From assembly GCF_000190315.1 (NCBI RefSeq), contig NC_015151.1, positions 2,234,984-2,298,983 of the forward strand: 64,000 bases of DNA, written 5' to 3'. A model generated the notes under the pieces. It was not told the origin of the DNA. It saw only the letters and a program-made list of their open reading frames with translations, and made no database searches. The translations under genes were made by a program, and so were the position numbers. This DNA comes from Vulcanisaeta moutnovskia 768-28. GTDB lineage: Archaea; Thermoproteota; Thermoprotei; Thermoproteales; Thermocladiaceae. Positions 37,343 through 45,252 of this stretch are shown here, in pieces (the stretch's first letter is position 1; each line of letters opens with the position of its first letter).

Positions 37343-37924
37343 CTAAATGGCATTAATGGATTTGAGGAAATCAAGTACTAATTTCACAAATTCCCTGGGC
37401 CTATCGAGATAGGCAGGATGACCAGCACCATCAATTACCTCAACCCTAAAGCCAGCCCCCCTCATAGCCTCCATATTCTCCCTACCAGAGACCCTGTCCT
37501 TGCTTCCCCAGATGCCCATCACTGGGACCTTTATCCTGGATAGGTTGATGCTTGGCACCCTAACAGGCCCAACAACAATACCAGCAACCGCCGGATAATT
37601 CAATACTAAGTACCTAAGGACAGTCTCACCTCCCAAACTTGCACCAATAAGTATAGGTGCCTCGATATTCAATGCCTTAATTATTGAGTATAGGTGATTT
37701 GCATAATCATTTGGGTCGTTTATAGCGAAATGCGTGCTTCTTGATTTGGGTCCATATGGCATGTCTATGGCATATATCCTAAATCCAGGGAAATCATTTC
37801 CGCAGCAGTTAATCCAGTCATTAGCATTGAAGCTAAAGCCGTGTACCATGACCATTGGTTTACCATCACCATGCACTAAGTACCTCACCGACCTACCATT
37901 CACTCTCATCCAATTCTCGCTCAC
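37343..37924 (-). CDS. Alpha/beta hydrolase
   Basis: 193 residues. MVHGFSFNANDWINC (oxyanion region), nucleophile elbow GASLGGETV, acid-bearing GSKDRVSGRENM and the catalytic His in GAGHPAYLDRPREF give a complete Ser-Asp-His triad in a compact fold with almost no lid domain. Substrate unknown. The GTG at 37924 is about 25 nt after TATA-like AAAATAAAAGG; ATG 37909 is an alternative. Confidence 0.82.
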   Translation of the reverse strand: MSENWMRVNGRSVRYLVHGDGKPMVMVHGFSFNANDWINCCGNDFPGFRIYAIDMPYGPKSRSTHFAINDPNDYANHLYSIIKALNIEAPILIGASLGGETVLRYLVLNYPAVAGIVVGPVRVPSINLSRIKVPVMGIWGSKDRVSGRENMEAMRGAGFRVEVIDGAGHPAYLDRPREFVKLVLDFLKSINAI

Positions 37925-38060
37925 GGCAAAAACCTAGATCAACCTTTTATTTTACTTTCCCAGATCTCGCTAATCATTACCTTAATTTGTACCATTGTGT
38001 AATTCCTGATTAAGGTGGTCATAAGGTTTTTAAGTAAGTTCTTTGCTTACGTTAATTCGC

Positions 38061-38339
38061 ATGAGATTTTGTCCTAGATGTGGAGGGTTGATGGTCCCCG
38101 TGAAGAAGGAGGGAAAGGTTTACCTGAGGTGTCAGAGGTGTGGTTATGAGGAGGAATTGAAGAGCAGTGATGCTAAGTCCTATGTTGATAAGAAGAGTGT
38201 TGAGAAGAAGGGTGCCGTAATAGTAGAGAGTTATGAGGAGAAGGAGCCTGGCGAGGAGGAGAAGGAGCTTAAGGAGGACTACGTTAAGCAGCTCCTTGAT
38301 AATCTCTACGAGACGGAGAGTGAACAGGAGGAGGATTAG
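38061..38339 (+). CDS. TFS/RPB9-type N-terminal zinc-ribbon protein with acidic tail
   Basis: 92 residues from ATG 38061, with TATA-like GGTTTTTAAG about 28 nt before it. CPRCGGLMVPVKKEGK followed by LRCQRCGYEEE is the N-terminal zinc ribbon of transcription factor S and Rpb9/RpoM-like proteins. The C-terminal zinc ribbon with the catalytic DE of TFS is absent; instead the protein ends in a strongly Glu/Lys-rich tail. It may be an Rpb9-like or regulatory paralogue of TFS, not an RNA-cleavage factor (inference). Confidence 0.75.
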   Translation: MRFCPRCGGLMVPVKKEGKVYLRCQRCGYEEELKSSDAKSYVDKKSVEKKGAVIVESYEEKEPGEEEKELKEDYVKQLLDNLYETESEQEED

Positions 38340-38376
38340 GATTAAAATGAAGTTACTTATTGTTTGTTAGGTAATA

Positions 38377-39366
38377 ATGCGATACTCCGTAATTGACCTA
38401 TTCGCAGGTGCGGGAGGATTCAGTAGAGGATTTCTTGATGCCGGCTTCGATGTAGTACTTGGTATTGAAATTGACATTAATGCCGCACGGACATATAGTT
38501 ATAACTTCCCGGATGCCGTTATGCTCGTTGATGATATTAAGAATATTCGGGGTGAGGATGTAATTAAGTATATTGGTGATAAACCCGATGTTGTGATTGG
38601 TGGTAGTCCCTGCGAGGCATTTACTGAAACGAATCCCAGAAGGGCTAAGAACCCGCTCGATAGGCTTTATGTTGATGAACTGGGCAGGCTAACCCTTGAG
38701 TTCATTAGGCTTGTTGGTGAATTAAAGCCACAGGTTTTTGTTCTTGAGAATGTTGTCCATATAATGGATGGACCATTAAGGGATGCCTTAATCAATGAGT
38801 TCGCCAGGGTTGGTTATGAGAGGATATACTTCAATGTACTTCATGCGGAGGATTATGGAACGCCAAGTGTTAGGCGTAGGGTCTTCATTAGTAATATACC
38901 CATAAGACCTGAGAGGCTGGGTAGGGTGTTAACGGTGTGGGATGCCATTGGTGATTTACCAAGTCCTGGTGACCCAAGTATTCCTAACCATGAATATGTA
39001 ACTATTAGTGATAGAAAGATTAGAGGAATAACAAGGCTTAATTGGGATGATGCTCTTTATAGATTCAGGGGTGCCACTGGCTCGTTTAGGAATTTCGTGA
39101 GACTTAATCCATGGAAGCCAGCCCCTACTGTCATGGGTAGCGTGCGTTTTGTACATCCCTTTGAGGATAGAGTACTGACTGTTAGGGAACAGGCAAGGCT
39201 AATGGGCTTTCCTGATGATCACATATTCTTTGGACCTAAGGACTCCCAATTTAACCAAATAGGTGAGGCTGTTCCACCACCGCTTGCCCTTGCAATTGCC
39301 GGGACTGTCCTTAAATACCTGGAGAGAAGTAACATTAGTGCTAATTTGCCTTTACCAACAATATAG
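38377..39366 (+). CDS. DNA (cytosine-5) methyltransferase, orphan
   Basis: 329 residues. Motif I DLFAGAGGFSRGF, II LGIEID, IV GGSPCEAFT (catalytic Cys in the PC dipeptide; family usually has GGPPCQ), VI VLENV, VIII RRRVFIS, IX RVLTVREQARLMGFP and X NQIGEAVPPPLA are all present. The target-recognition region between VIII and IX is short, about 85 residues. No restriction endonuclease or specificity subunit is near, so a restriction-modification role is not supported. 5-methylcytosine is unusual at high temperature because of deamination; the family 5 UDG gene 4 kb away acts on deaminated bases (context only). Confidence 0.92.
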   Translation: MRYSVIDLFAGAGGFSRGFLDAGFDVVLGIEIDINAARTYSYNFPDAVMLVDDIKNIRGEDVIKYIGDKPDVVIGGSPCEAFTETNPRRAKNPLDRLYVDELGRLTLEFIRLVGELKPQVFVLENVVHIMDGPLRDALINEFARVGYERIYFNVLHAEDYGTPSVRRRVFISNIPIRPERLGRVLTVWDAIGDLPSPGDPSIPNHEYVTISDRKIRGITRLNWDDALYRFRGATGSFRNFVRLNPWKPAPTVMGSVRFVHPFEDRVLTVREQARLMGFPDDHIFFGPKDSQFNQIGEAVPPPLALAIAGTVLKYLERSNISANLPLPTI

Positions 39367-39463
39367 TGATCCTTATAATTACTTTTGCCTTGTTAAACCA
39401 CTATAAGCATTATAAATATTGTAAGGGTAAAGTATTAATACATCGATTTAATAATTATTATCA

Positions 39464-40669
39464 ATGAAGACCACGGTCTCAATAATAAAGGCCGACATAG
39501 GTGGCTTACCTGGACACGCTTGGGTGCATCCAAAGATACTTGAATTCGCTGCTGAAAGACTAAAGGAGGAACAAAAGAGGGGCTTATTGATTGATTATTT
39601 TGTGTATAATGTTGGTGACGACATGTCATTACTCATGACTCACACGAAGGGTGAGAATAACCCTGATATTCATGGATTAGCTTGGTCAATATTTAAGGAG
39701 GCCACAGAAAACATCGCAAAGAAGGTTAAACTCTACGGTGCAGGCCAGGACCTACTTAAGGACACATTCAGTGGAAATGTCAGGGGTTTAGGTCCCCAGG
39801 TTGCCGAGATGGAGTTTGAGGAAAGACCCAGTGAACCTCTCGTGGTATTTGCTGCGGATAAGACCGAACCAGGCGCCTTCAATTTACCATTCTATAAAAT
39901 ATTTGCCGACCCATTTAACACGGCTGGGCTTGTTATTGACCCAGCAATGCATGAAGGGTTTAGATTCGAGATACTTGATGTATATGAAGGTAAGGTTTAC
40001 CTACTTGATGCTCCCGAGAATAGTTATGATATACTAGGCCTAATAGGTACTCCAGGTAGATACATAATAAGAAGGATATATAGAAAGGCCGATTTTGTTC
40101 AGGCCTCTGTAACTAGTGTTGAAAGGCTGAATTTAATTGCAGGTCATTATGTAGGTAAGGATGATCCAGTAGCCATGGTTAGGGCGCAACATGGCTTACC
40201 AGCTGTTGGTGAGATCCTTGAGGCCTTTGCTTATCCGCATCTTGTTGAGGGTTGGATGAGGGGTAGCCATGTTGGTCCATTAATGCCCTCAAAGATGATA
40301 AGTATTGACCTGGAGAAGAGGATTGCCATGGGGCCTAAGATGACCAGGTTTGATGGGCCACCAAAGGTAATAGCTATTGGTTTCCAGGTTCATGACGGTT
40401 ATCTAGAAGGACCTGTTGATTTATTTGATGACCCAGCCTTTGATTATAGCAGGCAGTTAGCTGCTCAGATAACGGATTACATAAGGAGAATGGGCCCAGT
40501 AATGCCCCATAGGTTACCGCCTGAGGAGATGGAGTACACGACATTACCACAAATACTCTCGAAGTTAAAGTCCGTGCCTGTTGATGAGTATGAGAAGAAT
40601 AGGCTTCAATACATTCAATTCGTGTCATCACAGGTAGGACAATCAGTTACTGGTCCTAGTCACGATTAA
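39464..40669 (+). CDS. fbp: Fructose-1,6-bisphosphate aldolase/phosphatase (FBPA/ase)
   Basis: 401 residues of the bifunctional archaeal gluconeogenic enzyme, which condenses DHAP with GAP to FBP and dephosphorylates it to fructose 6-phosphate. Conserved metal- and substrate-binding segments: SIIKADIGGLPGHAWVHP, FVYNVGDDMSLLMTH, ENNPDIHGLAW, AADKTEPGAFNLP, YGAGQDLLKDTF and MRGSHVGPLMP. Length matches the Thermoproteus neutrophilus enzyme. Its presence indicates a gluconeogenic direction through irreversible FBP formation. Stands alone; several AT-rich boxes lie at 39408-39455. Confidence 0.96.
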   Translation: MKTTVSIIKADIGGLPGHAWVHPKILEFAAERLKEEQKRGLLIDYFVYNVGDDMSLLMTHTKGENNPDIHGLAWSIFKEATENIAKKVKLYGAGQDLLKDTFSGNVRGLGPQVAEMEFEERPSEPLVVFAADKTEPGAFNLPFYKIFADPFNTAGLVIDPAMHEGFRFEILDVYEGKVYLLDAPENSYDILGLIGTPGRYIIRRIYRKADFVQASVTSVERLNLIAGHYVGKDDPVAMVRAQHGLPAVGEILEAFAYPHLVEGWMRGSHVGPLMPSKMISIDLEKRIAMGPKMTRFDGPPKVIAIGFQVHDGYLEGPVDLFDDPAFDYSRQLAAQITDYIRRMGPVMPHRLPPEEMEYTTLPQILSKLKSVPVDEYEKNRLQYIQFVSSQVGQSVTGPSHD

Positions 40670-40707
40670 ACCTAATATTTCAATATTATTTATTAAATAA
40701 TTAAAAC

Positions 40708-41727
40708 CTACGAAAGATTACTTCTTATGACTCTAAGGGCATTTTCAAAGGTTATTTTCCTGATATCATTATCACCAAGTCCATACTCAACCAACTTACT
40801 TATTAACCTGGTAATCTCACCAATGTTTGATAAATCCTCGGGGGTCTTCTCGATTCCCAGGAAATCCGTCCCTATAGCAATTATGTCAGGTCCAAACCTC
40901 TCATGTATGTATAATACGTGTTTCACTAACGAGTCTGTATTTGGCCGTGGCCCTATTGTAGATGGTATCATGGTTATACCCACAACTCCGTGATTCCTAC
41001 TAAGGAGTTCCAATACATCATCGTCAATATTCCTCAAATGCTTATGCACACCCTGTACATTGGCATGGCTTATTACTACTGGTTTTTTCGATATATTCAA
41101 AACATCAATCATTGTATTCCTACTGGCATGCGCTAAATCAATTATGACACCAAGCTCATTAGCTAGCCTAACTAGCTCCTCACCATCCATTGTCAATCCA
41201 TAGTCCTTCCTCGTGAAACATGACGCACCATACCTATTATCAAAATTCCAGGTAATACCGAGCGCCCGAATACCAAGTCTATGAAGTAATAATAGGTCGT
41301 ATGGATCATCAATCATGTCAGCACCCTCAACTGACATCAGTAATCCAATGAGATCACTATTCAGTATTTGCTCGACATCGGAATAACTCTCAATAATTCT
41401 AAACCTACTAAATCTTCTCGTTAGTACTAAGTATATTTTTATCATTTCGAATCCTATTAACTTCGATGCTGCTGGTGTGTAGGACTTTATCGACCGTGTC
41501 CCATAACCTGAGGATATTCTCTCACCAATCAATGGATTATACGTGTCATGTATCGGGAATACCGCACCAAATACTATCTTAACGTTACCCCTAATTAACT
41601 TAGGTATATCTGATTGCCTACCTGGGGCATCAATATCAAAGTCCTGAAACTCCTCCTCAAGCCTACCTGAATTCATTAAGTAATAGGCTATATCCTCATG
41701 AAGATCAATGACTGGATAATTAACCAT
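40708..41727 (-). CDS. Membrane-dipeptidase family (M19) metallopeptidase
   Basis: 339 residues. DLHEDI (metal ligands), SVEGADMI (bridging Glu), LGITWNFDNRYG, VIIDLAHAS (His), PVVISHAN (His) and AIGTDFLG (Asp) follow the renal-dipeptidase amidohydrolase layout. It probably hydrolyses dipeptides in the cytoplasm, as no signal peptide is visible. The bacterial form HxD is HED here. It lies 31 bp after trpS on the same strand, so it may be co-transcribed. Confidence 0.88.
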   Translation of the reverse strand: MVNYPVIDLHEDIAYYLMNSGRLEEEFQDFDIDAPGRQSDIPKLIRGNVKIVFGAVFPIHDTYNPLIGERISSGYGTRSIKSYTPAASKLIGFEMIKIYLVLTRRFSRFRIIESYSDVEQILNSDLIGLLMSVEGADMIDDPYDLLLLHRLGIRALGITWNFDNRYGASCFTRKDYGLTMDGEELVRLANELGVIIDLAHASRNTMIDVLNISKKPVVISHANVQGVHKHLRNIDDDVLELLSRNHGVVGITMIPSTIGPRPNTDSLVKHVLYIHERFGPDIIAIGTDFLGIEKTPEDLSNIGEITRLISKLVEYGLGDNDIRKITFENALRVIRSNLS

Positions 41728-41758
41728 AGCGCATTTACTAAGGCGATACTAATTAGGA

Positions 41759-42829
41759 TTATTTGAACTTTACGGAAATCCTATACTGATTAATTACATC
41801 CTTAGCCCTCTCTCTTCTCTCATTATGCTCCTTCATGAACTCCCTAATCCTTTCAAACAACATCATCTTACACTCACCGCATAGTAACTTCCCAACCTTG
41901 CAATCTTCATAGATTTTCTTAACCCTCTCATCACTGTCCTGGAAAAGTAGATGATACTTATAAACAACGCAATTGTCCGGGTCACCACCATACTTACGTT
42001 GAAGCTCAGCCGTTGGTTGACCACCAGTTAGGGCATTCATTATCTTCCTCCTAACATCCCTTTCGCTATCAGTTACGTAAATTGCTGAGTCAGGGTTTGA
42101 TGCGCTCATCTTGTCCTCACCAGTTAAACCGGGTATGAACTTGCTATATATCGTAGATGGTTTTGGATAACCTAATTCATCAGCCACATCCCTAGCCAAC
42201 CTGAAGTATGGATCCTGATCTATAGCCGTTGGTATTAAAACGGGTACATTCTCACCATATAGCTCAGTTGGTAGGAACGCTACTGCTATTTCCAGGGTTG
42301 GGAAGAAGGCAGCACCGACATTAGTTGAATCCGTGAACCCAAAGGTGTGCTTAACAGTCGATAGAGTTAATTTCTTCCCAATCTTAATGGCTATTTTATA
42401 TAAATACTTAATATCCTCACTGTCAATAATTATATGGAGCCTATCGGGCGTGAAACCAAGGGCTATTAGATCCAGGGCATTTTCGTACGCGTATTTATTG
42501 GTTTGTTCCAGGGCATATCCTTCCTTCACTAGGAACTTCTCATCATCCGTTAATTCGAAGAAATAATCAACATTGAACTTATCCACAAACCACTTACTTA
42601 GCATCCAGGGAACCAAGTGCCCAATATGAAGATCAGCGCTCGGTCCTCTACCATTGTATAGCGCCCATTTCAATCCATTTCTCTGTCTATTTAGGATTGA
42701 TTGTAAATCCCTATGCGCGTAGAAGAAATTCCTCCTTATTAGGTAATGAACCTCACCAGTTAATTCACGCAATGTATTAATTTCATTGTCTGTTATTAAT
42801 TGAACACCGAACTCATGGGCAAGCCTCAT
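41759..42829 (-). CDS. trpS: Tryptophanyl-tRNA synthetase (N-terminus probably begins upstream)
   Basis: 356 residues from the first canonical start, ATG 42829. Class I signatures: GRGPSADLHIGHLVP (HIGH) and DKMSASNP (KMSKS-type). An archaeal/eukaryotic-type enzyme. The in-frame sequence upstream encodes NEYTVTPWEVKGKVDY, which matches the conserved N-terminus of archaeal TrpRS (ITPWEVxGxVDY), yet no ATG, GTG or TTG lies in frame between it and a TAG about 27 codons upstream. A CTG at 42883 or a small frameshift near ATG 42903 may be the true start. TATA-like GCTTATATTT at 42917-42926. Confidence 0.93.
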   Translation of the reverse strand: MRLAHEFGVQLITDNEINTLRELTGEVHYLIRRNFFYAHRDLQSILNRQRNGLKWALYNGRGPSADLHIGHLVPWMLSKWFVDKFNVDYFFELTDDEKFLVKEGYALEQTNKYAYENALDLIALGFTPDRLHIIIDSEDIKYLYKIAIKIGKKLTLSTVKHTFGFTDSTNVGAAFFPTLEIAVAFLPTELYGENVPVLIPTAIDQDPYFRLARDVADELGYPKPSTIYSKFIPGLTGEDKMSASNPDSAIYVTDSERDVRRKIMNALTGGQPTAELQRKYGGDPDNCVVYKYHLLFQDSDERVKKIYEDCKVGKLLCGECKMMLFERIREFMKEHNERRERAKDVINQYRISVKFK

Positions 42830-42934
42830 GTAGTCTACCTTACCCTTAACCTCCCAAGGCGTTACTGTATACTCATTCGCCAGATAGTAATCACCACGCC
42901 CATTAAAGAACTAACTAAATATAAGCATTATTGG

Positions 42935-43384
42935 TTATTTCTCTCCATTATCCCTTACATGATGCCTTAACTTCACCGTAACACCTCTACCAACACTCAG
43001 CACCTCTTCCTTAGATAGAACTAGCCTACCAACACCGAGTAATTCACCATCCTCCGAGTAAATAGCAACCTCATCACCGGGAACAGCATTCCTAACGTCA
43101 ACGACGAATTTAGCCATGACACTCCTACCCTGCCTCACAAAGGGCGCCGCATCCCTACTCACAACAACAATCCTATCAATTAACCGCGCACCCTCGATCG
43201 TCGGTAATGGACGACCATCACTCGCCCTAATTGTGAAGACAAGCTTATTACCAAGGTATATTCTCCTCAAACCACCTGTCTTACCAACCTCAATTCTAAA
43301 CTCACCACTTAATCTCTTTAATACATCAGGCCCGTAAATGTAAGATATAACTCCCCTAATTATGTCCTTAGTTAATTGATCCAT
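42935..43384 (-). CDS. PUA-domain RNA-binding protein
   Basis: 149 residues. The N-terminal domain (GPDVLKRLSGEFRIEVGKTG) is followed by a PUA domain (about 70-140): GARLIDRIVVVSRDAAPFVRQGRSV, AVPGDEVAIYSEDGELLGVGR and the final V/K-rich strand. PUA proteins of this size bind structured RNA in rRNA/tRNA modification; the partner is unknown. The ATG at 43384 is 27.5 nt from the centre of the shared TATA box. Confidence 0.75.
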   Translation of the reverse strand: MDQLTKDIIRGVISYIYGPDVLKRLSGEFRIEVGKTGGLRRIYLGNKLVFTIRASDGRPLPTIEGARLIDRIVVVSRDAAPFVRQGRSVMAKFVVDVRNAVPGDEVAIYSEDGELLGVGRLVLSKEEVLSVGRGVTVKLRHHVRDNGEK

Positions 43385-43404
43385 CCCTCTGGACCTAAGG
43401 AATA

Positions 43405-43418
43405 CCTTAATTTTAAGG
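43405..43418. promoter_or_regulatory. Shared palindromic TATA box, PUA protein / UDG
   Basis: CCTTAATTTTAAGG: arms CCTTAA and TTAAGG around a TT centre at 43411.5. The PUA ATG (43384) is 27.5 nt on one side and the UDG GTG (43438) 26.5 nt on the other. It is the third such divergent pair in the window and probably serves both transcripts. Confidence 0.65.
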
Positions 43419-43437
43419 TTTAATACGTATTAACATT

Positions 43438-44100
43438 GTGAGTTGGTATAACGACTTCATAAGCAAGTTAATAGAGTGCAGGGCATGTCCAAGACTAGTA
43501 AGTTATAGGGAGAGAGTTAAGCCGCTGCCAAGATTCATGAATGATAGGTATTGGTTGAGACCAGTACCGCCATGGGGCGATCTAAATAATGCTCGTATAA
43601 TGATTGTCGGATTGGCGCCTGCAGCGCATGGTGGTAATAGGACTGGGCGTATGTTCACTGGGGATAGTAGTGCCCAATTCCTATTTAGGGCCTTATACGA
43701 GGCTGGTCTATCTAATAAGCCCTATAGTATTTCCAGGAATGACGGTGTGACTTTGAAGTGCATATACATAACATCCGTCGTTAAGTGTGTACCGCCAAAT
43801 AATAGGCCTAGTAATGAGGAGCTTCATACTTGCATAGGTAATTGGTTTAGGTATGAGCTTGAGCATGTTGGACCTCGGGCAATTATTGCGCTTGGGCATA
43901 TCGCATTCCTCGGCATTAAATTAGCCCTAGGAATTAGGGCTGAGTTTAGGCATAGTGAGTATATTGACTTTAATGGTATTAGGATATTCATGAGTTACCA
44001 TCCCAGTCCAAGAAATACTAATACGGGTAGATTAAGGATTCGTGATTTAGTGAATATTTTAAGGATGGCTATGGAATACTCTGGTTGTGAATCAACCTAG
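43438..44100 (+). CDS. Uracil-DNA glycosylase, family 5 (UDGb)
   Basis: 220 residues from GTG 43438. Motif A GLAPAAHGGNRTGR lacks the usual catalytic Asp, as is typical of family 5, and motif B is SYHPSPRNTNTGRL. Four Cys (CRAC near residue 13, KCIYITSVVKC around 107-117) are in positions for the iron-sulfur cluster. It removes uracil, and in this family also hypoxanthine and other deaminated bases, from DNA, important at high temperature. Its end overlaps the convergent acyl-CoA dehydrogenase by 9 bp. Confidence 0.9.
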   Translation: MSWYNDFISKLIECRACPRLVSYRERVKPLPRFMNDRYWLRPVPPWGDLNNARIMIVGLAPAAHGGNRTGRMFTGDSSAQFLFRALYEAGLSNKPYSISRNDGVTLKCIYITSVVKCVPPNNRPSNEELHTCIGNWFRYELEHVGPRAIIALGHIAFLGIKLALGIRAEFRHSEYIDFNGIRIFMSYHPSPRNTNTGRLRIRDLVNILRMAMEYSGCEST

Positions 44101-45252
44101 GTATTTACTTAACCACTTGTAAATTACCATTCTTTGTACCTCATTTGTACCCTCACCAATTTCCATTAATTTAGCATCTCTGTAAATCCTATTCAACTTA
44201 CTATTGCTCCACACGCCATAAGCGCCCGTTAATTGTACGGCTCTTCGAATAATATCCATGCCTATGAGTACGGATGTTAACTTAGCTATTGATGCAAATG
44301 CGTAGTAGTCCTCATACTTACGATCAAAACGCGAGGCTGCGTCATACACAATAGATCTCATGGTCTCCATATACGCCATTATATCTGCTAACTGGAACTG
44401 AACCCACTCCAGATCACTTAATTGTTGATTAAATGCTCTCCTATTCTTAACCCATCCAAGGGCCTCTGTAAGTGCTGCCTCAGCAAGGCCCAGGGTAACT
44501 GAGACCACGGCAATCCTTCCCAGGTTTAACGCCTCCATTGCTATCCTGAACCCTTCATTAGGCTTACCAACAATATCATCATCACCAACTACACAATCAT
44601 TAAAAGTAAGCTCAGAAGTGCCTGTTCCTCTTATGCCCATGACATATATTGGGCTTGCCTCAATGCACTTATTCCTCCTTAATAGGAATGCCGTTACTGC
44701 CTTATGCCTAGCCTCCTTAGGACCAGTTCTCGTGAATACTATGTACACGTCAGCATAAAGCCCCTGGGTTATCCACATCTTCTTCCCATTTATTACCCAT
44801 TCACCACCCCTCCTCTCAGCCCTAGTCTCAATAGCAGCAGCATCACTACCACAACAAGGCTCACTAAGCGCAAATGAACCTATTAATTCACCCCTAGCTA
44901 ACTTAGGAACTAACTCCTCCCTCATCTGTTTATTACCATACGTATAAAAAGCATCGGTTACCAGAAAACCCTGTACCTCGGTTAGTATTCCCATGGAACC
45001 GCTATATCTCGATATCACCTCGATAGATAATGCCGTACCTAATATATCCATGCCATAACCACCATACTCTCTCGGCATTACTGGTGCTAGTATCCCATTT
45101 TCACCCAACTCCCTAATTACTTCACGTGGATAATAATTCTCCCTATCAATTTTATCAGCAACAGGTTCTATGAATCTCTTGCTCAACTCATCAACTAATT
45201 CCATGAATCTTTCATGGTCCTTAGTTAATAGTGGGTGTTTTACCGATATCAT
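44092..45252 (-). CDS. Acyl-CoA dehydrogenase, second tandem copy
   Basis: 386 residues. The FAD-binding segment FALSEPCCGSDAAAIETRA, WITQG, and the catalytic Glu region EIGEGTNEVQRMVIYKW are intact. It introduces a C2-C3 double bond into an acyl-CoA. It overlaps the preceding paralogue by 4 bp (ATGA), so the two are translated together. Identity to the paralogue is moderate overall, but 86 bp (44786-44871) and 44 bp (44684-44727) are identical at DNA level. Possibly forms a heteromer with the neighbour (inference). Confidence 0.92.
   Translation of the reverse strand: MISVKHPLLTKDHERFMELVDELSKRFIEPVADKIDRENYYPREVIRELGENGILAPVMPREYGGYGMDILGTALSIEVISRYSGSMGILTEVQGFLVTDAFYTYGNKQMREELVPKLARGELIGSFALSEPCCGSDAAAIETRAERRGGEWVINGKKMWITQGLYADVYIVFTRTGPKEARHKAVTAFLLRRNKCIEASPIYVMGIRGTGTSELTFNDCVVGDDDIVGKPNEGFRIAMEALNLGRIAVVSVTLGLAEAALTEALGWVKNRRAFNQQLSDLEWVQFQLADIMAYMETMRSIVYDAASRFDRKYEDYYAFASIAKLTSVLIGMDIIRRAVQLTGAYGVWSNSKLNRIYRDAKLMEIGEGTNEVQRMVIYKWLSKYLG
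44786..44871. repeat. 86-bp tract identical to 45955-46040
   Basis: Within the downstream acyl-CoA dehydrogenase gene; it covers the segment from SEPCCGSD to EWVING. The sequence is identical base for base with 45955-46040, while flanking codons differ even where the amino acid is kept. Confidence 0.95.
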
